Positions 9,062 to 16,576 of a DNA stretch of 64,000 bases are shown piece by piece. Positions within the stretch are counted from its first letter, which is position 1; each line of letters starts with the position of its first letter. The notes beneath the pieces are model-generated. The model had not been told where the DNA came from. It searched no databases and saw only the letters and a program-made list of their open reading frames with translations. Source of the DNA: Bin87 sp034421995 (GTDB lineage: Bacteria; Chloroflexota; Dehalococcoidia; Lucifugimonadales; UBA3495); NCBI GenBank assembly GCA_034421995.1, contig DAOUJY010000076.1, positions 16,448 through 80,447 on the forward strand. Direction: 5' to 3'. The translations under genes were made by a program, and so were the position numbers.

Positions 9062-9760
9062 ATGGCCACTCAAACCTTCCAATCTAGGGTAGCGTTGCCG
9101 GACTTTAGGGTGATGCGCCAACCGCGCGCCCGCAACTCCGCGGGCGGAGCCGGAAGAATTGAGGAAGAGTTCAAAAAAATCGCGGGGATAGATTTGCAGG
9201 TTTTCAAGATGGGCGTCGGCAGCCCGCTGCTCCTGCTGCATGGGCTGCCGGGGAGCATGGTGAAGGACCGGTTCATTCGCGAGCTGGCCAGGCGATTCAC
9301 TCTGTATATGCCGACTCACCCCGGATTCGGCAAGAGCGGCCGGGTCAACTGGATCGGGTCGCCCGGCGACCTGGCTGCGTTCTACACCTGGTATCTGGAA
9401 GCGGAGGGAATGGAAGGGATCCCGGTCATCGGTTTTTCCCTGGGCGGGCAGATTGTGGCGGAAGTCCTGGCGATAACCGGGCAGGCTTTCAGCAAGGCTA
9501 TGCTGGTGGGACCGGGCGGTCTGGCGCCGCTGTACTTTCACAACCCCAAGCTGCTGGAGATGCTGTCCCGGGTGCGTATCCCCACCCAGATCGTTTGGGG
9601 CGCCAACGATGCGACCCTTCTGGTCAGGATGTCTCAGATCTATCATCAGGCCATCCCGGGATCGGGGCTGACCATCATTGAAGAAGCCGGGCACAACCCA
9701 CAAAAGGACCAACCTGAAGAGTTCCTGAAAGTCGCTGCGGACTTCTTCTCCACCCCCTGA
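9062..9760 (+). CDS. Alpha/beta-fold hydrolase
   Basis: 232 aa, predicted cytoplasmic. HGLPGSMVKDRF carries the oxyanion-hole turn, GFSLGGQIV is the nucleophile elbow (G-x-S-x-G), WGANDAT supplies the acid and EEAGHNPQKDQPEEF the histidine, so the Ser-Asp-His triad is complete. Start at 9062 was chosen over an upstream ATG at 8969 because the doubled GGAGGGG SD immediately precedes it. Substrate unknown; esterases, epoxide hydrolases and C-C hydrolases share the pattern. A strong hairpin separates it from the MFS gene, and both are composite-element cargo. Confidence 0.88.
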   Translation: MATQTFQSRVALPDFRVMRQPRARNSAGGAGRIEEEFKKIAGIDLQVFKMGVGSPLLLLHGLPGSMVKDRFIRELARRFTLYMPTHPGFGKSGRVNWIGSPGDLAAFYTWYLEAEGMEGIPVIGFSLGGQIVAEVLAITGQAFSKAMLVGPGGLAPLYFHNPKLLEMLSRVRIPTQIVWGANDATLLVRMSQIYHQAIPGSGLTIIEEAGHNPQKDQPEEFLKVAADFFSTP

Positions 9761-9784
9761 TATGGGAGGACGTTTCGGGAAGCG

Positions 9785-9824
9785 GACCGACCGCGCGGCG
9801 CCGGATTTGCGCCGGCGGTCGGTC
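9785..9824 (+). terminator. Strong hairpin between hydrolase and MFS genes
   Basis: GACCGACCGC (9785-9794) pairs with GCGGTCGGTC (9815-9824), and inside it CGGCGC (9796-9801) pairs with GCGCCG (9809-9814), giving a long GC-rich stem. No U-tract follows, so it may act as a processing or stabilising element and not as an intrinsic terminator. Confidence 0.5.
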
Positions 9825-9847
9825 GGGAAGAAAACGATAGAACGACC

Positions 9848-11182
9848 ATGATCCGTTTTGACTCCATCAGCCGCCGCATATTAAGCGGCTCCGACCAAGT
9901 TGCCTGGTCCGCCTGGACCACCCTGGGAATCATTACCTTTTTTCACACCATCGGTATGTCTGTGCAGACCTACGGCGGGCTGCTGGCGCATATGCTGACC
10001 GAGCCGATAGCCGAGGGCGGACGGTTCGGCTGGTCCCAAGGCAGCGTTGGAGCGGCCCTGGGCTGTTTCTTTTTAATCGGAGGTTTGGCCGCGCCCCTAC
10101 TGGGCGCAGCGGGAGACCGCTGGGGCGGGCGGCCGGTGCTGTTGGGCATGGCGCTGCTCTACGGCGTGGGCATGGCCGGCCTGGGCTTGATGCGTGACGA
10201 ATGGCATTTTTTCCTGGCCTATGGCGGCCTGCTGTCGCTGGTCTTCATCGCCTCGATGGTGCCCATGATGGGCTTGCTGAACCCGTGGTTCCAGCGTCGT
10301 CTGGGACTGGCCACCGGAGTGGCTTGGAGCGTAGGCTCCCTGGGCGGCGGCGTGTTCACGCCGGTTATGGCGCTGCTGCTGCAAAGGTGGGGATGGCTCC
10401 CGACTTTCGTGGCCATGGGCCTGGCCGGCAGCGGCCTCATGCTGGCGGCGGCGCGCTTTTACCGCCGGAGACCGGACGCGCCCCGCCGTGGGCTAAGCAC
10501 CGCCGCTGAGGATACCCCGGCCGTGGACCCCGGGGTGGAAGAGCGGGCGAGACTGGTCCGTCAGCAGATGCGCAGCACTCAAGCCTACTGGAAGCTGCCC
10601 ATCATCCATGGCCTGGGCTGTGGGGGACACGGCATCATGCTGGCCTTTGTGGTCGGCTTGATGGCGCACAACGGTTTTGGCTACGTGACCAGCGCGCTGG
10701 TGCTGACCCTGGTGTTGTTCGGCAGCATCCCCAGCCGGTTGCTGTCTCCCATGCTGGCTGAGCGCATGGAGGGTCGCGCCCTGATGTCCGCCGTGCTGCT
10801 GTTGCAGGGCCTGGGCATAGTGGGATTTCTGATCAGCCACGATTTGTGGGCTTTGTACGCCGTTGCCACGCTGTTCGGCGTTGCCTACGGCGGTGAGGCT
10901 ACCGTTTATCCGGTAATCAACCGCCGTTACTTCGGCAGCCGCCCGTTGTCCGGAATACATGGTCGCCAGCTGCTGGGCGCATTAGTGGGGCGGAGCCTGA
11001 GCGTGGCCGCGGCCGGCCTGATTATTGACCATTTCGGCGAAGTCCCGGGCTTCACGCTGGGCATCGCTCTGAACTTCGCCGGGGCGGCGCTGGTTTGGAC
11101 TATGGAGAGTACCCGGAGTGTGCTGGTTACTGTAGAGGACGTTCCCGGCCCAGGTGAGGTGGCGTCAGGCAGGTGCTGTTAG
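9848..11182 (+). CDS. Major facilitator superfamily transporter
   Basis: 444 aa with about 12 hydrophobic segments in two halves joined by a charged central loop (RRRPDAPRRGLSTAAEDT, about residues 205-225). Motif A is visible after TM2 as GAAGDRWGGRPVLLG. Sequence style (NPWFQRRLGLATGVAWSVG, KLPIIHGLGCGGHGIM) resembles the monocarboxylate/oxalate-formate group of MFS carriers, but the substrate cannot be assigned. The start ATG at 9848 has no strong SD. Last intact cargo gene before the right-hand IS630 copy. Confidence 0.9.
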   Translation: MIRFDSISRRILSGSDQVAWSAWTTLGIITFFHTIGMSVQTYGGLLAHMLTEPIAEGGRFGWSQGSVGAALGCFFLIGGLAAPLLGAAGDRWGGRPVLLGMALLYGVGMAGLGLMRDEWHFFLAYGGLLSLVFIASMVPMMGLLNPWFQRRLGLATGVAWSVGSLGGGVFTPVMALLLQRWGWLPTFVAMGLAGSGLMLAAARFYRRRPDAPRRGLSTAAEDTPAVDPGVEERARLVRQQMRSTQAYWKLPIIHGLGCGGHGIMLAFVVGLMAHNGFGYVTSALVLTLVLFGSIPSRLLSPMLAERMEGRALMSAVLLLQGLGIVGFLISHDLWALYAVATLFGVAYGGEATVYPVINRRYFGSRPLSGIHGRQLLGALVGRSLSVAAAGLIIDHFGEVPGFTLGIALNFAGAALVWTMESTRSVLVTVEDVPGPGEVASGRCC

Positions 11183-11839
11183 CCGCACGAACCGTTGCGG
11201 CGCTCTTTGGAAATCGCTGCATAGTACTGATTCTCGAGGCTGTTTGATGCAGTGCGGTCGAATTCCTGCCAGTACCGGCGGCGCATATTGCGCAACCTGG
11301 CAATCAGCCGGTTAATTTCTTCCTGATTGGCTCCTATCACGCTGGCGGAAAGCGCGCCCAGTTGCCGGAATGGGCCGACGCATGAAAAACGCATATCGTA
11401 TCCTCCGATTCTTTTCTTGCTCCAGTCTCACTTGCAGCGTCGTAATCGCAATCTATAGCTTCGCTGGGCTGTCCTTTCCCAGTCGCGCTGCTGACGCTGT
11501 ATCCACTCACAGTTCACGTTCCACGTATTCGGTGCACATTGCGTTTTATGATAATTATTATCACCAGTGTAGCGCACGTTGGAACGGAAGTCAAACGGCC
11601 CCAGTCAGAATAATCGCCGGAGGTCCACCAAATTTTGAGGTTCCGGGTTGGGAGAAGTTGCCATTACCAGTCTTGATACAACCTAATAAGGGGCTGTTAC
11701 ACCGACTTTTCGCCAAGGTTACGCCTGTGTAACGGATTGTCGTTATGATGGGCGGAATTGTGTTCCCAAACCGACAGAGGGCGTCACTTCACGCTAACCG
11801 CCGTTCCCGCGGCAGCGCACTAACCGGGGGCATTCTGCG
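11183..11839. other. Gene-poor stretch, about 650 bp
   Basis: Lower GC than its surroundings. A 71-aa frame on the minus strand (11179-11394) overlaps the end of the MFS gene and has a predicted helical middle (QEEINRLIARLRNMRRRY), but no SD, so it is not called. A 120-aa plus-strand frame near 11370 has unusual composition and no recognisable domain. The left terminus expected for the right-hand IS630 copy is not visible, so that copy is 5'-truncated. Confidence 0.5.
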
Positions 11840-12570
11840 TGGTGGAGAGCCTGTTATACGAGACGGTGCGTCTCAAGCTCAAAAACTTCCTCAAGCCTTG
11901 GCGCAAGCAGTCCGCCAGCGGCGGACGTGCTGGACCTGTACGCCGAGCCCTACGACGCCGACCATCCGGTAGTGTGCTTTGACGAGAGCTCCACCTCCGC
12001 CTCTGGCGGACTGGCCGACGTGCGACCACCGTTGCCCGCCCAGCCGGGACGACCCAGACGACAGGACTATGAGTACCGCCGGGGCGGCACCCGCAACATC
12101 TTCTTAGCCTGTGAACCCTTAGCTGGTCCCACATCGCCATCACCGAGCGGCGCACCATGCAGGACTTCGCTCACCGGATGCGGTGGCTGGTGGACACAGC
12201 CTATCCCGACGCTCCCGTGGTCCGCGTGGTCCTGGACAACCCCGTATCAAGTACTGGGCAGGCTCTGAACATCCATCGCATGGCGTCCTTGTACGAAACC
12301 TTCCCTGCGGCCGAAGCTCGGCGCATCGTGAAGGGCCTGGAGTTTCACCATACCCCCAAACACGCCAGTTGGCTCAACATGGCGGAAATCGAGTTCAGCG
12401 TATTGTCCCGAGACTGCCTCTGGGGACCCCACGGCGACAGGGTGGCACTGGCCAAAGCCATCGACGCCTACCAGGCCCGGCGCGACACCGCTAAGGCCAC
12501 CATCCATTGGTGCTTCAGCACCGAGGACGCTCGCTCCAAACTTCATCCCTTCTATTCCTGCAATTCCTGA
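11840..12570 (+). pseudogene. IS630-family transposase, 5'-truncated and multiply frameshifted
   Basis: Across three frames it reads LLYETVRLKLKNFLKPW, DVLDLYAEPYD, VVCFDES, VRPPLPAQPGRP, DYEYRRGGTRNIFLACEP, then SWSHIAITERRTMQDFAHRM, RVVLDN, NIHRMASLYETFP and KHASWLNMAEIEFSVLS, the DDE core of IS630 transposases. The N-terminal helix-turn-helix region is missing. Breaks coincide with small palindromes: TCCGCC-AGC-GGCGGA at 11910-11924 and TCCGCC-TCT-GGCGGA at 11996-12010. An in-frame 24-bp insert near 12241-12264 (residues PVSSTGQA) splits the catalytic DN from NIH and matches a dispersed chromosomal repeat. Confidence 0.85.
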
Positions 12571-12582
12571 ATTGATCCGGTA

Positions 12583-12622
12583 CTAGGTGCCAGTTAACGT
12601 CAGCTGATACATGTGGAGGCAT
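12583..12622 (-). pseudogene. Small membrane protein, N-terminal part, split by the 9.2-kb insertion
   Basis: From ATG at 12622 leftward: MPPHVSADVNWHLV, running into the TA duplication and the IS end. GAGGAGG lies nine bases before the ATG. Its continuation is at 3262-3416. The join restores one uninterrupted 64-aa frame, which is the main evidence that the composite element inserted into a real gene. Confidence 0.7.
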
Positions 12623-12807
12623 CGTTCCATTCCTCCTCAGTTCGGGTCACGGCGTCTGATGTTCTAACTGTTCACGTTTGAGGGGCCGCAGGCGGTCTGA
12701 GACGGACAATTTGTGCTGGAGTGACCTCACGGAACAGGCAAAAATCGCTGCTGATCCCACAAATCTTAACAGTTACCCGGTCCGGGCCTTTCAGTTTTCC
12801 CTTTTCT

Positions 12808-12834
12808 GTCATTCCGGCGAAAGCAGTAATCCAG
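12808..12834. repeat. Dispersed GTCATTCCGGCGAAAG repeat, partial copy
   Basis: GTCATTCCGGCGAAAGC followed by AATCCAG. Lies in the 330-bp gap between the split membrane gene and selA, in which no other gene is seen. A TAGAAT box at 12881-12886 could be the -10 of selA but lacks a recognisable -35. Confidence 0.7.
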
Positions 12835-12955
12835 AGTCTCTTACCGCCGCGACGGCGCGCCACCGAATGCCACCAGGTGTTAGAATACCCATCGCGCCAC
12901 ATCATGCAAACCGCCCGGGGATTCTCGCAAATCCGGGGCGACTAACTGACTACTT

Positions 12956-14350
12956 ATGAGCATGCTTGAGCTACGAAACCTTCCCAGCGTGGAGCGGGTG
13001 TTGAACAGCATCGCCCTGGAATCCGCCGTTCAATCCATCGGCAGGGATAGCGTCGCAGATCTGACCCGCGAGGCGCTGACCGCCGCCCGCCGCAAGGTGA
13101 TGTCGGGCGCATCGGCGCCGACTGCCGAAGACGTCGCCCACCAGGTGTTGAACCTCATCGGCGAACTCGCGGCTCCTTCGCCCCGTCCGGTAATCAATGC
13201 CACCGGCGTAATCATCCATACCAACCTGGGTCGCGCACCCTTGAGCAAAGCGGCCATGCGGGCCGCTCAGGCGGCCGCTTATGGTTATTCCGACCTGGAA
13301 ATCGATCTGGGGACCGGTCGCCGCGGCTCGCGGCAAGCCCATCTGCAATCCCTTCTATGCCGGATAACCGGCGCTGAGGCTGCTTTGGCGGTCAACAACA
13401 ACGCTTCCGCATTGTTGTTGGGTCTCTCCGCGTTGGCGGCGGGCCGCGAGGTGGCCGTTGCCCGGGGTGAGGCCGTGGAAATCGGCGGCGGGTTCCGCAT
13501 ACCCGACGTGTTGCGTCAAAGTGGCTGCACGCTGGTTGACGTTGGCACGACCAACCGCACCTATGTCCGCGACTACGCCGATGCTATCACCGACAACACG
13601 GCGGCCTTTCTCAAAGCCCACGCCAGCAATTTCCGTATCGAGGGGTTCACCGCCGAGGTGAACGAACGGGATTTGGCGGAATTGGGGGATGGCGCCGGCA
13701 TCCCGGTGCTCCACGACATCGGCAGCGGGGCCCTGCTGCCCACCGAGCGCTACGGCCTGGCCCACGAACCCACGCCCCAGGAGAGCATCGCCGCCGGCGT
13801 TGGTTTGGTTTTCTTTTCCGGCGATAAGTTGCTGGGCGGGCCGCAAGCCGGCATCGTGGTGGGCAAACGCGATTTGGTGCAACGCCTGGAACGGCACCCG
13901 TTGGCCCGGGCGGTGCGTATCGACAAGATGAGCTTGGCCAGCCTCACCGCTACCCTGGTGCACTATATGTACGGCGACGCCGAAACCGAAATTCCCGTTT
14001 GGCGTATGATCGCCGCTGACCCTGATACAGTCCACGCCCGGGCTTTGGAGTGGAGTGGCACCGTCGCCGGGGCGACCAACGCGAAAACTTCGGTGCTGCC
14101 CTCTCGAGCTGCAATTGGCGGTGGCAGTCTCCCCGGCGAGACCCTGCCGTCGTGGACTCTATCCGTAGTTCCCCAAAACGGCGCAACCCCGGAATCGGTC
14201 CTGGCCGCCCTGCGCCGCCAGCCCACCCCGGTCATCGCACGCATTGTGGAAGACACGGTCCGGCTGGACCCCAGAACCGTCCTGCCTGATCAGGACGAGA
14301 CCGTGTTGCGGGCCCTGATTTCTGTAATAGATCAGGCTTCCCTGTCGTGA
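12956..14350 (+). CDS. selA: L-seryl-tRNA(Sec) selenium transferase
   Basis: Converts Ser-tRNA(Sec) to Sec-tRNA(Sec) with selenophosphate; PLP enzyme. 464 aa, normal length. N-terminal RNLPSVERVLNS, then NATGVIIHTNLGRAPLS (81-97), SDLEIDLGTGRRGSR (112-126), and FFSGDKLLGGPQAG (286-299) with Lys291 as the PLP-binding lysine. Presence implies selenoprotein synthesis, but selB, selD and a tRNA-Sec were not found in the window. The start ATG has no strong SD. Followed by a dispersed repeat, then the next plus-strand gene. Confidence 0.97.
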   Translation: MSMLELRNLPSVERVLNSIALESAVQSIGRDSVADLTREALTAARRKVMSGASAPTAEDVAHQVLNLIGELAAPSPRPVINATGVIIHTNLGRAPLSKAAMRAAQAAAYGYSDLEIDLGTGRRGSRQAHLQSLLCRITGAEAALAVNNNASALLLGLSALAAGREVAVARGEAVEIGGGFRIPDVLRQSGCTLVDVGTTNRTYVRDYADAITDNTAAFLKAHASNFRIEGFTAEVNERDLAELGDGAGIPVLHDIGSGALLPTERYGLAHEPTPQESIAAGVGLVFFSGDKLLGGPQAGIVVGKRDLVQRLERHPLARAVRIDKMSLASLTATLVHYMYGDAETEIPVWRMIAADPDTVHARALEWSGTVAGATNAKTSVLPSRAAIGGGSLPGETLPSWTLSVVPQNGATPESVLAALRRQPTPVIARIVEDTVRLDPRTVLPDQDETVLRALISVIDQASLS

Positions 14351-14371
14351 CCAAAAGGCCAAAACCACTCC

Positions 14372-14423
14372 CGTCATTCCCGCGAAAGAACGTCACCCCG
14401 TACTTGATACGGGGCGGGAATTC
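14372..14423. repeat. Dispersed repeat CGTCATTCCCGCGAAAG...CCCCGTACTTGATACGGGG
   Basis: A 52-bp unit whose second half is the palindrome CCCCGTACTTGATACGGGG. A near-identical copy is at 41154-41207, and its palindromic core (CCCGTATCAAGTAC in reverse) recurs inside the IS630 transposase at 12241-12264. Sits directly after selA. Confidence 0.85.
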
Positions 14424-14450
14424 AGAGCGAAATAGATATTGAGGTTTAGC

Positions 14451-15206
14451 GTGTCGGACTTCCTGTTGATACACGGCGCGGGTCAGGGTGCTTGGAGTTG
14501 GGGCAAAGTTTGGGGGCACATGACCGCTCCCGCCGAACATCCCCCGCGTCTGTTTCTGGCCCGGCAAGCGGTTCGCGTCCGCGCCGTTGATCTGCCCGGA
14601 CACGGCGCGGACATGGCCCAGGACGTTGCGATGGTGGACATGGCGGAAAGCGTCCAGACCGTTGCTCGCGTCGCGGAACAGGAAGACTTTCGGGATTTCA
14701 CCCTGGTCGGACACGAACTGGGGGGCACCGTGGCATTGTTGGCGGCCCCTCAAATGTCGGTAAAACCCCGGCGGATCGTCCTCGTTGGTGGCATCGTCCC
14801 GGGCAACGGCCGGCCGCCGGCCTCGGCATATCCCGCTCCCGTCGGGGCATTGATCCGTTTCTGCCGCACCCTCAGCGTCTTGTCGGGTCGGGACCTGCCG
14901 GTGCCCCTCGGCGCCGTCAACCGGTATTGGTGCCGGGGATTGGACAATATGCAGCAGGCGCAAACCATAGGTCACTTCGGACCTTTGCCGTTGCGAATGT
15001 TGACTCAACCGGTTTCGCTGGATCTGGGCAACCTGCCCTGCCCGGTCACCTACGTGGTCCTGGGTAACGACCGCTTCATCACTCCCTCGCGCCAGCGTGG
15101 CATGGCCGCGCGTATCCCCAACGCCACCGTCGTTGAACTGGACGCCGCGCACCAGGTCGCCGTGCAGCGCCCGCGCGAACTGGCCGAAACCCTCCTCGCA
15201 GCGTGA
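14451..15206 (+). CDS. Alpha/beta-hydrolase-fold protein with altered nucleophile elbow
   Basis: 251 aa. Starts SDFLLIHGAGQGAWSWGKVW, like plant-type methylesterase/hydroxynitrile-lyase relatives. The elbow reads VGHELGGTVALL, so Glu replaces the usual nucleophilic Ser of GHSxGG. The C-terminal LGNDRFITPSRQ and LDAAHQVAVQRP blocks keep the Asp and His positions. Either catalysis differs or activity is lost. GTG at 14451 was chosen because GAGG lies six bases upstream; a TTG at 14439 is the alternative. Followed ten bases later by the EndoQ gene. Confidence 0.8.
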   Translation: MSDFLLIHGAGQGAWSWGKVWGHMTAPAEHPPRLFLARQAVRVRAVDLPGHGADMAQDVAMVDMAESVQTVARVAEQEDFRDFTLVGHELGGTVALLAAPQMSVKPRRIVLVGGIVPGNGRPPASAYPAPVGALIRFCRTLSVLSGRDLPVPLGAVNRYWCRGLDNMQQAQTIGHFGPLPLRMLTQPVSLDLGNLPCPVTYVVLGNDRFITPSRQRGMAARIPNATVVELDAAHQVAVQRPRELAETLLAA

Positions 15207-15216
15207 AATCCTACCC

Positions 15217-16476
15217 ATGGCCGCCGCATCTTTCGTCGCTGATCTGCACGTCCATTCCCCTTACGCCTTCGCGTGCAGCAAGCAACTGACCCTGGACAAT
15301 CTGGCGGTTTGGGCGCGGCGTAAAGGCATCGACCTCCTGGCCACCGGCGACTTCACCCATCCGGCCTGGTTCGCCAACCTGCAATCCCATCTCGTCGTGG
15401 ACGAGGACGGACTGTATCGCTACGGTGGCGCAAGGTTCGTGCCCGGAACCGAAATCAGCTGCGTGTACCGGCAGGATGGCCGGGTTCGGCGCATCCATAT
15501 GCTCGTGCTGCTGCCGACGTTAGAGGCCGCGGCAACCTTCAATCAACAATTGGGGCGATACGGCAAGTTGGAGAATGACGGGCGTCCCACGGTGAGCCTT
15601 TCCGCCCGGGATCTGCTGGCGCTGGCGCTGGACATAACGCCGGAGGCGTGCGTAATCCCGGCCCACGTCTGGACTCCCTGGTATGGCCTCTACGGCTCCC
15701 GCAGCGGGTTCGACAGCCTGGACCATTGCTTTGGCGATTTGTCTCCCTTGGTTACTGCCGTCGAAACCGGCCTTTCTTCCGACCCGGCAATGAACTGGAG
15801 CGTTCCCGAGTTGAGTGACCGCTCCATAGTGTCCTTCTCCGACGCCCACTCGCTGCCCCGGTTGGGCCGGGAAGTTACCGCCTTTTCCGCGCCGTTGTCC
15901 TGGAGCGGCCTGTCCAACGCCCTCCGCAACCAGGGCATTGCGTACACCGTTGAGTTCTATCCCGAAGAAGGCAAGTACCATTACAGCGGACATCGCAAAT
16001 GCGGAGTCTCCTACGGTTCCGCTGAATTGGAGCGCAACGGAACCATCTGCCCGGTCTGCGGGCGGACCATGACCCTGGGAGTGCTCTACCGCGCCTCAAC
16101 ACTGGCGGAACATCCCATCGACGATAGCCTCGCCCCGGACGCCTACGGATTAATTCACAGCAATGCGGAACGGCCTCCCTTTGCCCGGCTGATCCCTTTG
16201 CAGGAGATTATCGCAGCAGTCCACGGGGTCGGCGTCAACACCCGCACCGTAACGCGGGAGTACACCAAAATCACTGACGCAATCGGCAGCGAATTGGACG
16301 CGCTGCTGCGAGCTTCTTTCGATGACCTCACCGCGGCGACCAGTGAACCCGTTGCAACGGCAATCCTGCGTTCCCGTACCGGTCAGGTACAGATCGAGCC
16401 GGGTTTCGACGGTCAGTACGGCTCAATTTCCCTGGCGGTAGATCCATCCGTTGGCGCTATGCCCCGGCTGTTTTAG
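15217..16476 (+). CDS. Endonuclease Q family protein (PHP-domain DNA repair nuclease)
   Basis: 419 aa. The PHP domain begins ADLHVHSPYAFACSKQLT (metal ligands HVH at 11-13), continues GIDLLATGDFTHPAWF, PGTEISCVYRQDGRVRRIHM and ends with SFSDAHSLPRLGRE. A zinc-binding region follows: KCGVSYGSAE, then ICPVCGRTM. This is the architecture of EndoQ (older annotation TIGR00375), which nicks DNA 5' of deaminated bases and AP sites in Thermococcales and some Bacillus. ATG at 15217 was preferred over frames overlapping the upstream gene, since homologues begin just before the HVH motif. Function is by family similarity. Confidence 0.85.
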   Translation: MAAASFVADLHVHSPYAFACSKQLTLDNLAVWARRKGIDLLATGDFTHPAWFANLQSHLVVDEDGLYRYGGARFVPGTEISCVYRQDGRVRRIHMLVLLPTLEAAATFNQQLGRYGKLENDGRPTVSLSARDLLALALDITPEACVIPAHVWTPWYGLYGSRSGFDSLDHCFGDLSPLVTAVETGLSSDPAMNWSVPELSDRSIVSFSDAHSLPRLGREVTAFSAPLSWSGLSNALRNQGIAYTVEFYPEEGKYHYSGHRKCGVSYGSAELERNGTICPVCGRTMTLGVLYRASTLAEHPIDDSLAPDAYGLIHSNAERPPFARLIPLQEIIAAVHGVGVNTRTVTREYTKITDAIGSELDALLRASFDDLTAATSEPVATAILRSRTGQVQIEPGFDGQYGSISLAVDPSVGAMPRLF

Positions 16477-16576
16477 CTGGTGAAAAAGCCGCGGCAGCGG
16501 CAACGCAGTGCCGACAGTTGTGCCTTATTCTTGCTGTTTTGCTAGAATGGCGCAACAGCCGACCGGAACGGAAATC

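Larger units (their letters stand above)
3417..12580. mobile_element. Composite-transposon-like 9.2-kb segment bounded by inverted IS630-type ends
   Basis: The left end (from 3417) and the reverse complement of the right end (from 12580) are identical for 24 bases, beginning CCGGATCAATTCAGG. Each is flanked by TA (3415-3416 and 12581-12582), the duplication expected for IS630/Tc1-type transposition, and the restored target is the palindrome CTAGTACTAG. Decayed transposase 3' ends lie just inside both ends, pointing outward. Cargo: degV, GAF fragment plus IS4-like remnant, sensor kinase/regulator, alpha/beta hydrolase, MFS transporter. Both transposases are broken, so the unit is probably no longer mobile on its own. 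Confidence 0.7.

Noticed and set aside
11179..11394. 71-aa minus-strand frame.
   Set aside because: No SD, overlaps the end of the MFS gene, no family; left as part of a gene-poor stretch.
11370..11732. 120-aa plus-strand frame.
   Set aside because: Unusual composition, no domain and no SD.
12672..12905. Frame with an ITAFAGMT motif.
   Set aside because: That motif is a translation of the CGTCATTCC repeat, not protein evidence.
12600..14440. Looked for a tRNA-Sec near selA.
   Set aside because: No 90-100 nt cloverleaf with a TCA anticodon was visible near selA.
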